33,405 nucleotides of DNA from an uncultured Bacteroidales bacterium (GTDB taxonomy: Bacteria > Bacteroidota > Bacteroidia > Bacteroidales > UBA932). The stretch's first letter is position 1. Every line of letters begins with the position of its first letter. This document shows positions 25,474 to 33,363 of the stretch, piece by piece. A model generated the notes under the pieces. The model was not told the DNA's origin and searched no databases. It was given only the letters and a program-made list of their open reading frames with translations. The stretch spans positions 1 through 33,405 of the forward strand of contig CALUSM010000029.1 in assembly GCA_944323445.1 (NCBI GenBank), in the 5' to 3' direction. A program made the position numbers and the translations under genes.

Positions 25474-27174
25474 ATGGCAAATTTTTATACAGACAACAGT
25501 GATTTGAAGTTTCAGCTCTCGCATCCCCTGATGCAGAAGATAGTGGAGCTGAAGGAACAGGATTTCAAGGACAGCGGAGTCTATGACTACGCTCCCTGCA
25601 ATGTCGAGGATGCCATCGACTCCTACGACAAGGTGATGGAGGTAATGGGCGAGATCTGCGCCGACACCATAGCCGCCAACGCCGAACAGGTGGACCACGA
25701 CGGCCCTGTATGTGAGAACGGCCGCGTGACCTACGCAGCCGGTACAGCCGAGAACCAGAGGGTGCTCACCCAGGCCGGCATGTACGGTATGTCCCTGCCC
25801 CGTCAGTACGGCGGACTGAATTTCTCCCTCGTGCCCTACGTGATGGCTGAGGAACTGGTTTCCAGGGCCGATGCCGGATTTGCCAATATCTGGGGTCTTC
25901 AGGACTGCGCCGAGACCATCCACGAGTTCGCCTCCGAGGAGATCAAGGCCGAGTTCCTGCCCCGCATCCCCCAGGGCGATACCTGCTCCATGGACCTGAC
26001 TGAGCCCGATGCCGGCTCCGACCTCCAGGCCGCCATGCTCAAGGCCGAGTGGTGCGAGGAGAAGGGCATGTGGATGCTCAACGGTGTAAAGCGCTTTATC
26101 ACCAACGGTGACGCCCAGATCAAGCTCGTCCTGGCCCGTTCCGAGGAAGGCACCCGCGACGGCCGCGGCCTGTCCTACTTCGTACACGACCAGAAATGGG
26201 GCGGCGTGACTGTCCGCAGGATTGAGAACAAGCTCGGTATCAAGGGCTCTCCCACCTGCGAGCTGGTCTTCAAGAACGCTCCCGCCAAGCTCATCGGCGA
26301 GCGCCGCATGGGCCTCATCAAGTACGTGATGTCGCTGATGAACGGTGCCCGTCTCGGAGTCGGTGCCCAGTCCGTGGGTATCTCCGAGGCCGCTTACCGC
26401 GAGGCCTACAAGTATGCCTGCGAGCGCCGTCAGTTCGGCAAGGCCATCATCGAGTTCCCGGCAGTGTCCGAGATGCTGGCCGTGATGAAGGCCAAGCTGC
26501 AGGCTTCCCGCGCCATCCTCTATGAGACCACCCGCTTCGTGGACATCTACAAGTCTTACGGCTTTATCGCAGAGACCCGCAAGCTGACTCCCGAGGAGCG
26601 TCAGGAGATGAAGAAGTATCAGCGTTATGCCGATATGTTCACCCCCGTGCTCAAGATGATGTCCAGCGAGTACTGCAACCAGAACGCCTACGATGCCATA
26701 CAGGTGCACGGCGGCTCAGGCTACATGAAGGAGTATCCCGTAGAGCGCATCTACCGCGACGCCAGGATTACCACTATATATGAAGGTACGTCCCAGCTCC
26801 AGACCGTGGCCGCCATCCGCTATGTGACCACCGGCGCCTACCTCGCCAGGATACGTGAGTACGAGGCCGAGGAGGTGGCTCCCGAGTACGCGACTCTGAA
26901 GAAGACCCTCGTCGAGATGGCCGCACAGTACGAGCAGGCCTGCTCCCTCGTGCACGGACATGACAACACCTACATCGACTTCCACGCCCGCCGTCTGGTG
27001 GAGATGGCCGGTCACATCATCATGGGCTGGCTCCTCGTGCTGGATGCACAGAGGTGCGCTGACTTCGCCAAGTCAGCAAGGGTGTTCGTCGGCAAGGCCA
27101 AGTCCTGGAATCAGGAGCGCTACGACTACATCGCAGGCTTCTCCGAGGACGACCTGGCAGACTACATCAATTAA
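25474..27174 (+). CDS. Acyl-CoA dehydrogenase with C-terminal extension
   Basis: 566 residues, longer than the usual 380. The core is complete: N-terminal helical domain, middle beta domain (LTEPDAGSDLQAAMLKAEW, KRFITNGDAQIKLVLARSEE), and C-terminal helical domain (ACERRQFGKAIIEFPAVSEM, IQVHGGSGYMKEYPVERIYR). The catalytic base is E437 in ITTIYEGTSQLQ, the position used by short and medium chain enzymes. About 120 extra residues follow. It is probably a FAD enzyme acting on short acyl-CoA, perhaps reducing enoyl-CoA with electrons from EtfAB. An AAGGAG motif precedes the ATG. Substrate range is inferred from context. Confidence 0.93.
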   Translation: MANFYTDNSDLKFQLSHPLMQKIVELKEQDFKDSGVYDYAPCNVEDAIDSYDKVMEVMGEICADTIAANAEQVDHDGPVCENGRVTYAAGTAENQRVLTQAGMYGMSLPRQYGGLNFSLVPYVMAEELVSRADAGFANIWGLQDCAETIHEFASEEIKAEFLPRIPQGDTCSMDLTEPDAGSDLQAAMLKAEWCEEKGMWMLNGVKRFITNGDAQIKLVLARSEEGTRDGRGLSYFVHDQKWGGVTVRRIENKLGIKGSPTCELVFKNAPAKLIGERRMGLIKYVMSLMNGARLGVGAQSVGISEAAYREAYKYACERRQFGKAIIEFPAVSEMLAVMKAKLQASRAILYETTRFVDIYKSYGFIAETRKLTPEERQEMKKYQRYADMFTPVLKMMSSEYCNQNAYDAIQVHGGSGYMKEYPVERIYRDARITTIYEGTSQLQTVAAIRYVTTGAYLARIREYEAEEVAPEYATLKKTLVEMAAQYEQACSLVHGHDNTYIDFHARRLVEMAGHIIMGWLLVLDAQRCADFAKSARVFVGKAKSWNQERYDYIAGFSEDDLADYIN

Positions 27175-27184
27175 AACCCGCTAT

Positions 27185-29284
27185 ATGAAAAAATACCTTT
27201 CAATGGTAGCGCTTTCCCTCATTTGCGGAGCTTCTGCCTCCGCGGATGAGGGAATGTGGCTTCCGTCCCTCATCTCCCAGAGGATAGGGGACATGCAGGC
27301 CAAGGGGTTTACCCTCACGGCCGAGGACATCTACAGTATCAACCAGGCGTCGCTCAAGGATGCCGTGGTCCTCTTCGGAGGCGGCTGTACAGGTGAGCTC
27401 ATCTCACCGGAAGGCCTTCTGCTGACCAACCATCACTGCGGCTACGGCCAGATCCAGAAACACAGCTCCGTGGAGCACGACTACCTCCGCGACGGCTTCT
27501 GGGCCATGACCCGCGCCGAAGAACTGCCCAATCCGGGACTGTCCGTGAGCTTCCTCGAGTATATGGAGGATGTGACGGAGCAGGTGCTCGACGGATATGA
27601 GGAGAGCATGACCGAGGAGGAGCGCGAGGCTCTGGTCGCGGAGAATTCCGCAAAGCTCGTTGAGGAAGCAGTGGCTGCCGGCAACGGTCTGCGGGCTTCG
27701 GTCGAGCCCCTGTACTATGGCAACAAGTACTATATGTTCGTGTACCGCAGCTACACCGACGTGCGTCTGGTGGGAGCACCCCCTTCGTCGATCGGAAAGT
27801 TCGGCGGCGACACCGACAACTGGATGTGGCCCCGCCATACCGGAGACTTCTCCATCTTCCGCATCTACGCCGACAAGGACAACAACCCCGCTCCCTATTC
27901 CGAGGACAATGTTCCTTACAAGCCTAAGAAGTACTTCCATATTGCCGCCGGCGGAGTGGAGGAGGGTGAGTTCACCTTCGTGTACGGCTTCCCCGGCAGC
28001 ACCCGCGAGTACATCATGTCCGAGGGCGTGCGCTATATTTCGGAAGTGTCCAATCCTTTCAAGATCAACCTCCGCACCATGCGTCTCGATATCCAGAAAA
28101 AGTACATGGACTCGGACCAGGCGGTGAGAATCCAGTATTCGTCCAAGAATGCCAGTGTATCCAATGCGTGGAAGAAGTGGCAGGGAGAGATGAAGGGTAT
28201 CGTCCGTCTGGGCACCGTGGCCAAGAAGCAGGCCTTCGAGTCAAGCTTCATGGACTGGGCCGATGGTACGGAGTACGATGGTATTGTGCCTGCTCTTGAC
28301 TCTCTTTATGGAGTGCTCGAACCCTACAACTACGCACTTGAGTATTACAATGAGTCGGCCCGCACCATCGAGCTTGTACAGTTCGCCACCCGTGCCCTGA
28401 GTGCGGCTGAAAGCGGTTCCGATTCGGTACTGAAGGCCGTGGAGGCAGCTTTCTACAAGGACTATTACATGCCCATCGACAGGGAGTGCTTCGTGGCTGT
28501 CATGAACGCCTACAAGGACGATGTCCCCGTGGATTTCCGTCCTGAGTACTTCGACAGTACATTGGCAGTGTACGGCGGCTCCATAGAGAAATGGGCCGAC
28601 GACCTCTTCTCCACCTCTGTGTTCGCCGACCGTGCCGCTCTTGAGGCCCTTGACTGCGCCGGCGTTGCTGCACTGAAGGATGACCCTGCCGTAGTATTCG
28701 GCCGCGAGTTCAACGCATGGATAGGGGAGAATCTCCGTCCTACAGTGGCCCGCGTCAATTCCGAGATTACCCTGCTCAACCGCGACTATATGCGCGGTCA
28801 GATGGAGTTCCAGCCTGACAGGACCTTCTATCCCGATGCAAACCTCACTCTCCGTGTCGCCTACGGCCACATCAAGGGCTACGCTCCATCCGACGGAGTG
28901 TACTACCTGCCGTTCTCGACCATCGAGGGCATCATGGAAAAGGACAATCCAGAGATATTCGACTACAATATTCCCCAGAAGTTCCGCGACATCGTTGCCT
29001 CCGGTGAATACGGCCGATGGGGCTATGACGGCAAGGTGCCCGTCTGCTTCATCGCCACCAACCACACCTCCGGCGGAAACTCAGGCAGTCCCGTCATCGA
29101 CTCCAAGGGCCGCCTGATAGGCATCAACTTCGACCGCGTGTGGGAAGGCACCATGAGCGACATCGAGTTCGACCCTGATTTCTGCCGCAACATTTCCCTG
29201 GATATCCGCTATGTCCTCTTCGTTATCGACATGATAGGCAATGCGGACCATCTGATAGACGAGATGACCATCGAAACAGAATAG
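27185..29284 (+). CDS. S46 dipeptidyl-peptidase, DPP11-like
   Basis: 699 residues starting at the ATG at 27185 (MKKYLSMVALSLICGASASA, signal peptide); the frame is open further upstream inside the preceding gene, which is a read-through. The protein belongs to family S46: GGCTGELISPEGLLLTNHHC with catalytic His84, WMWPRHTGDFSIFRIY with Asp221, and TSGGNSGSPVIDSKG with Ser633. Arg651 sits 18 residues after the Ser (INFDRVWEG), the position where DPP11 has Arg and DPP7 has Gly, so Asp/Glu-selective cleavage of dipeptides is expected. It would work in the periplasm on peptides. It lies 10 nt after the acyl-CoA dehydrogenase gene and ends at a terminator. Confidence 0.95.
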   Translation: MKKYLSMVALSLICGASASADEGMWLPSLISQRIGDMQAKGFTLTAEDIYSINQASLKDAVVLFGGGCTGELISPEGLLLTNHHCGYGQIQKHSSVEHDYLRDGFWAMTRAEELPNPGLSVSFLEYMEDVTEQVLDGYEESMTEEEREALVAENSAKLVEEAVAAGNGLRASVEPLYYGNKYYMFVYRSYTDVRLVGAPPSSIGKFGGDTDNWMWPRHTGDFSIFRIYADKDNNPAPYSEDNVPYKPKKYFHIAAGGVEEGEFTFVYGFPGSTREYIMSEGVRYISEVSNPFKINLRTMRLDIQKKYMDSDQAVRIQYSSKNASVSNAWKKWQGEMKGIVRLGTVAKKQAFESSFMDWADGTEYDGIVPALDSLYGVLEPYNYALEYYNESARTIELVQFATRALSAAESGSDSVLKAVEAAFYKDYYMPIDRECFVAVMNAYKDDVPVDFRPEYFDSTLAVYGGSIEKWADDLFSTSVFADRAALEALDCAGVAALKDDPAVVFGREFNAWIGENLRPTVARVNSEITLLNRDYMRGQMEFQPDRTFYPDANLTLRVAYGHIKGYAPSDGVYYLPFSTIEGIMEKDNPEIFDYNIPQKFRDIVASGEYGRWGYDGKVPVCFIATNHTSGGNSGSPVIDSKGRLIGINFDRVWEGTMSDIEFDPDFCRNISLDIRYVLFVIDMIGNADHLIDEMTIETE

Positions 29285-29329
29285 ACGTAAACATACTTAG
29301 GTATATTTTAAAGTTACATATTGAAAACG

Positions 29330-29369
29330 GCCGGGTCGGGGTTGTTCCTTACCCGGCTTTTTATTGTTT
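29330..29369 (+). terminator. Intrinsic terminator after the S46 peptidase
   Basis: GCCGGGT (29330-29336) and ACCCGGC (29351-29357) form a 7-bp GC-rich stem, followed by TTTTTATTGTTTT. It closes the long plus-strand gene series from 18602 or 21250 onward. Confidence 0.82.
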
Positions 29370-29388
29370 TATCCGCAAAGATACCCCT
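29369..29388. repeat. Outer inverted repeat, left arm
   Basis: The minus strand reads AGGGGTATCTTTGCGGATAA. It matches the right arm at 29937-29956 in 19 of 20 positions, in opposite orientation. It contains TATCTTTG, a -7-like box pointing left. It lies directly behind the terminator T-run. Confidence 0.8.
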
Positions 29389-29750
29389 GATTGGCGCCGG
29401 CCGGACTCTCTGACCGCTTCGTGGCTGGCCTCATCTGCCTAATGCCCTTGCAGTAGCTCCCCCCCCCATACACACACCACCACCCACCGTCTCTCACTAA
29501 GCCGAATAGTTGTATTCACCTGCTTGCTGCGCAGCGCGTTCTCTGCAACTACTGTGTTTAGTGGGACTGAAATCCGCTTTTCACTGCAATTTTATGGTGA
29601 CATAACATCACGTTCGTTCATAACTTCCAGAATGTCAAAGGTGTCTTTTCAACTAATCGGTTCAGTGACTTTCAGTCTGCTGCATTATTAGTAAGTACAG
29701 ATCCTTATGATTGCCTCTCAGCCGCCATTCATCCGGTCCATTCATCCCTG

Positions 29751-29769
29751 TTCACGTTGCTTTTTAGTT
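29751..29769. repeat. Inner inverted repeat, left arm
   Basis: A 19-bp sequence (TTCACGTTGCTTTTTAGTT) that is the exact reverse complement of 29912-29930, with 142 nt between the arms. The size resembles invertible promoter segments in Bacteroidales, but I see no convincing promoter inside. Confidence 0.85.
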
Positions 29770-29911
29770 GTAATGCAATCTCCTGATTGACTGATTATTG
29801 TATTTTGCGCAAAAGTTAAGTGACGGCAAAAAGGCTCTTTCTGAGCATAATCCCTCCCACTTAAAATATCGTTAGATTGATAAAACACTTATTTTTAGGA
29901 ACATGTAACTT

Positions 29912-29930
29912 AACTAAAAAGCAACGTGAA
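29912..29930. repeat. Inner inverted repeat, right arm
   Basis: AACTAAAAAGCAACGTGAA, the exact reverse complement of 29751-29769. It ends 6 nt before the right arm of the outer repeat, so both right arms lie side by side just upstream of the promoter at 29946. Confidence 0.85.
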
Positions 29931-29936
29931 GGATAT

Positions 29937-29956
29937 AGGGGTATTTTTGCGGATAA
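29937..29956. repeat. Outer inverted repeat, right arm
   Basis: AGGGGTATTTTTGCGGATAA, pairing with 29369-29388 (19/20). It carries the TTTG used as the -33 box of the downstream promoter. No clear target-site duplication flanks the two arms. Confidence 0.8.
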
Positions 29957-29979
29957 TCATAATAAAATTGTTATCTTTG
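29946..29979 (+). promoter_or_regulatory. Promoter of the surface-protease pseudogene
   Basis: TTTG (29946-29949) and TATCTTTG (29972-29979), 22 nt apart, slightly longer than the usual 19-21. The leader before the ATG at 30002 would be about 15 nt. A second TAnnTTTG (TATTTTTG, 29942-29949) overlaps the repeat arm. Confidence 0.65.
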
Positions 29980-30001
29980 AATGTCATTAACAATTTAAAC
30001 T

Positions 30002-30946
30002 ATGAGAAAGATTCGCTTGCTGTTTTTAGCCATGTCCGTTGCGGTTCTGGCCGGATGTACCGCGGACATGGACAAGTTCACGGAAAGACTTGACGACCTC
30101 GAGGCACGGGTGGCTGCTCTGGAGGAACTTTGCGCTCAGATGAACGAGGACATATCTTCGATGCGGACCGTCATCTCAGCCCTCGAGGAAGGTCTGTATA
30201 TCACGGATGTAAGGGATGTCGATGACGGCTATCTGATAGAATTCAGTAACGGAGATACCATCACCATCCATCACGGAGAAGACGGAGAGGATGGTAAGGA
30301 CGGTGTCGACGGATATACGCCTGTAATAGGTGTGAGGATGGATACCGACGGCGTCTATTATTGGACTCTCGACGGAGAATGGCTCTTGGATGACGAGGGC
30401 AATAAGATGAGAGTGACCGGTGAGGACGGAAAGGACGGTGAAGACGGTGTCACACCTGTCATCGGGGTCGCTCAGGATGAGGACGGCACCGACAGTGAGG
30501 AACTGATAGAAGACATAGTAGTGGACGATATGGGGATTACGTTCGTCTTGAGTGATGGCTCGGAATTGTACATTCCTCTTTATGAAGCGATAACCATTAC
30601 GTTTGACGCAGAGGACCTGCTAGTGATGGAGCCCGATAGCGAACGCGACATACATTACACGATAGAAAGCCGTCTTGAGGATATCCGTATCGAGGTCCTT
30701 TCCTCCAGCGACATAAGAGCCAGAGTTGTTCCGACCGATGCCTTTACCGGAGTCATCAACATCCGCACCGGTTCCTCTCTGGACGAATACAGCAAAGTCG
30801 TAGTCTTCGCAACCAATGGTGAGAAGATGCTGATGCGCACTATTACCTTCGAAGAAGCAGGATTGGAAATTCAGAATGAGGCTGTCAAGCAAGTTCCGGA
30901 AGGAAGAAGGAGGAGAAATATCTTTGGAGTTTCTTTCCAATGTTGA
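30002..30946 (+). pseudogene. Fragment 1: lipoprotein signal, coiled coil, DUF4988
   Basis: 314 codons. Signal and lipobox MRKIRLLFLAMSVAVLAGC; a coiled coil (LDDLEARVAALEELCAQMNE); then a DUF4988-type (PL29 N-terminal) domain with GDTITIHHGEDGEDGKDG, YTPVIGVRMDTDGVYYWTLD and a second EDGKDGEDG run, short collagen-like acidic repeats. A beta domain follows (about 200-290). After about 30900 the frame is wrong (GRRRRNIFGVSFQC) and it stops. Confidence 0.85.
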
Positions 30947-31523
30947 GACGCAGGTCATCATACCTGAAAATGCGCAGGACTGGATAAGCCTTGTCCCTGC
31001 AACTAAAGCGATGGAATACAATGCTGTGACATTGCAGATAGAGCCGAATCCAGGGTATTATCGCAGTGCTGAGGTTTCTATATCCTCTTTAGGGACCTCT
31101 CTGTCATTGACGTATACTTTAGAACAAAATGGTGAAATGGGTGTAGATATAGATCCTGAAGCGGTACCTGAAGATGAAATTTGGTATGTGACAATGAATA
31201 AGAATAAGATAGATTTTATCGGTTCCGAGTTTGATGCAAATATAGTATCTCATACCTATACCGGAGGGAAGTGGGTGGTGAAGTTTGACGCGCCTGTTAC
31301 AACAATTAATTCACCTTCATTTGACAATATTAACGATGTGATTATAGGATTGTATTTGCCTAACAGTGTAAAAGTAATCAACAGCATAAATGGTCTTTTT
31401 GAACTGGAAGAACTGCATGTCCCAAAATCATTGGAAGTTCTAAATGTGAGAGGAGCTCAAGTAAAATGGAATGGTAGTAAGATAAAAAGATTTACAGGAT
31501 ATAATATTTCAGAGGATGGTTAA
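30876..31523 (+). pseudogene. Fragment 2: BACON-like domain and start of leucine-rich repeats
   Basis: The genuine part begins near 30906 (EGGEISLEFLSNVETQVIIP, then ENAQDWISLVPAT), a BACON-like domain ending SLTYTLEQNGEM. From 31140 the sequence becomes visibly AT-richer and enters BspA-type repeats (LPNSVKVINSINGLFELEEL, VPKSLEVLN). Ends at the TAA created by lesion 2. Confidence 0.75.
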
Positions 31524-31528
31524 GGTAT

Positions 31529-33043
31529 GTGTCAAATGACGGAATGTGCATGTATGTGGAAGACTATTTTGGGATGCGGTGGCTTGTGGCTTTTGCAAGT
31601 GGCGCAGGTCTTCAATCGTATACAATTCCAGACGGGATAATGGGATTAGAGAATTATTCTTTCTATTATGCAGAGGAACTTACAGAATTGACAATACCCG
31701 GCTCTGTTACTAATATTGCTTCAGCAGCGGGTGTATTCGAGGGTACCCATAATATAGAACGTCTATATGGACCGAATGTTTTGGAAGACGGTAGGAGCTA
31801 TGTGGTTGATAATAGGTTGTTGTATGTGGCGGATAAAGGCATTACAGAATATATGACGCCAGAGGGTGTAGAGGTGTTAGGGTATCAAGTTTTTGCCGAC
31901 AAGCAATATTTAGAGAAAATAGTAATTTCTGATGAAGTTGTTGCATCGGAAGTTTATGGGTATATATTTTGCAATTCTCCTAAATTGCAGACTATAACCA
32001 TTTCAGCAAGAATGCGTGATTTGGGAATGGATCCATTTGGCGCTGATGATAGTATGAGCCCAGGTGTTGGTAAGTGCCCCAATTTGAAGACTGTGTATTT
32101 GCGAGCACCTGTCCCTCCTGCAATTCAGCATAATTCCCCGGAAATTATACCTACGTTGTATGATAATCTTACCATTTATGTCCCTGAAGAATCGTTGGAT
32201 GCATATCTTACATCGCAGCAGTGGGCTCCATACCGTGGATATTTTAAGGCTTATGATTATGGTGATCTGAGTGAATTCTACCCTGAAATTTATACCTCGA
32301 CCGACTATAGTGCCGACGGTACTTATGAGTTACTCCAGTCGGCCACGGTCGGCAATGGCATAGATGTAGTGCTTATGGGTGACGCTTACTCAGACCGACT
32401 GATTGCGGACGGGACCTACCGCAGTGTGATGGTGAATACGATGGAGCAGTTCTTTTCCCAGGAGCCGTACAAGAGTTTCCGCGATTATTTCAATGCGTAT
32501 ATGGTGAATGTCGTGTCTCCAAACGAGGTGTATGAGGAGGGCAGCCGGACGGCTCTGAGTACGTGGTTTGGAGGGGGTACTTCCGTTGGAGGAGATGATC
32601 AGACTGTATTCAATTATGCTCTCAATGCGATTACTCCTGACAGACTTGATGAGGCTTTGCTGGTGGTGATGAACAGGGATTATTACGCAGGGACGTGCTA
32701 CATGTATTATCCGGAATCGGGCAATTATGGCAATGGAGTGTCCGTGGCATATTTCCCGACAAGCAGCGATGAGGCTACATTCCGCGGTCTGATTCTGCAC
32801 GAGGCGGGTGGTCACGGTTTTGCGAAATTGGCCGATGAGTATGCTTATGAGGAGTACGGGCAGGTTCCATCGGAAGAGATAACGAATTGTCAGAATTTAT
32901 GGGATTTTGGATGGTTTACAAATATAGATTTCACTTCAGATCTTACTCTAGTAAACTGGGCGGAGTTTATCGCTGACGAACGTTATCAGTATGATGGTCT
33001 TGGGGTTTTTGAAGGCGGTTACACCTATTGGACAGGTGTGTGA
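31529..33043 (+). pseudogene. Fragment 3: leucine-rich repeats and M64 catalytic domain
   Basis: 504 codons. BspA-type repeats (LTELTIPGSVTNIAS, EYMTPEGVEVLGYQVFAD, LQTITISARMRD) up to about 32270, then the M64 domain (IDVVLMGDAYSDRL, FFSQEPYKSFRDYFNAYMVN). The zinc site is HEAGGHGFAKLADEY at 32798-32842, the HE-x3-H form with a downstream DEY. Cut by TGA at 33041-33043. An internal GTG at 31529 could open it, but there is no promoter or signal peptide. Confidence 0.8.
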
Positions 33044-33064
33044 CGTCCGACCGAGAACAGTATC

Positions 33065-33298
33065 ATGCGGTACAACGAAGGCGGATTCAATGCTCCTTCA
33101 CGTGAGTCTATATATACCCGTATCAATAAGTTGGCTTTTGGAGAGAGCTGGCAGTATGATTATGAGGACTTTGTGGCTTATGATGCAGTGAACCGTAGGA
33201 CAGAGCCTGTGACAGCTCCTTCCAGTGTATTGCAAAGGCATGAGCCTACAGCACCACCCGTAATAGTCCGCAGGAGTTGGCGTGAGGTGATGGAGTAG
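33065..33298 (+). pseudogene. Fragment 4: C-terminal end of the M64 domain
   Basis: Same frame as fragment 3 after the TGA. MRYNEGGFNAPSRESIYTRI is the conserved end of M64 peptidases, including the Met turn-like SIMRYN stretch. It ends RRSWREVME at 33298. Confidence 0.75.
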
Positions 33299-33323
33299 TT
33301 CATAGAAAAATTTTTGAAAAAAG

Positions 33324-33353
33324 TTTGGCGGTACGGAAATTTTACTATCTTTG
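33324..33353 (+). promoter_or_regulatory. Promoter of the tRNA gene
   Basis: TTTG (33324-33327), an 18-nt spacer, and TATCTTTG (33346-33353), 10 nt before the tRNA. Both boxes match the phylum consensus. Confidence 0.7.
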
Positions 33354-33363
33354 CGGTCCGATT

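Larger units (their letters stand above)
29369..30001. other. Gene-free region with nested inverted repeats
   Basis: About 630 nt between the S46 terminator and the decayed surface protease. I found no convincing reading frame. It holds two nested inverted repeat pairs (listed separately), a run of nine C followed by a CA- and CCA-rich stretch (29459-29490), a 12-bp palindrome TTTTGCGCAAAA (29803-29814), and the promoter of the downstream gene. Its base composition drifts from GC-rich on the left to AT-rich on the right. It may be the remnant of a mobile or invertible element. Confidence 0.55.
30002..33298 (+). pseudogene. Broken surface lipoprotein metallopeptidase (DUF4988-BACON-LRR-M64)
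   Basis: Four open pieces join into one protein of roughly 1,100 residues if three lesions are undone. (1) Near 30898-30905 a duplicated GGAA shifts the frame; removing one copy gives PEEGGEISLEF. (2) At 31521-31522 two extra bases (TA) create a TAA; removing them gives SEDGRYVSNDGM. (3) TGA at 33041-33043 replaces a Trp codon in YWTGV-W-RPTENSIMRYN. The order is lipoprotein signal (Cys19), coiled coil, DUF4988, beta domain, BACON-like domain, BspA-type leucine-rich repeats, and an M64 (IgA peptidase-like) domain. The domains read well on both sides of each lesion, so decay is recent, or the lesions are assembly errors. TGA is a normal stop elsewhere in this window. Confidence 0.85.

Noticed and set aside
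24592..26709. A 705-codon open frame on the minus strand opposite etfA and the acyl-CoA dehydrogenase
   Set aside because: Both plus-strand genes are intact with all family motifs; the antisense translation is His/Gly/Leu-rich without any domain and results from GC-ending codons.
26960..27184. N-terminal extension of the S46 peptidase by 75 codons
   Set aside because: It overlaps the acyl-CoA dehydrogenase gene out of frame; the ATG at 27185 gives a proper signal peptide.
29751..29930. A proven invertible promoter
   Set aside because: The repeats fit in size, but no good TTTG/TAnnTTTG pair lies between them, the working promoter is outside the inner pair, and no invertase gene is in the window; kept only as a hypothesis.
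33041..33043. TGA read as Trp (alternative genetic code)
   Set aside because: TGA is the natural stop of tilS (16719-16721) and the WbqC-like gene (9171-9173), and Trp is encoded by TGG elsewhere.
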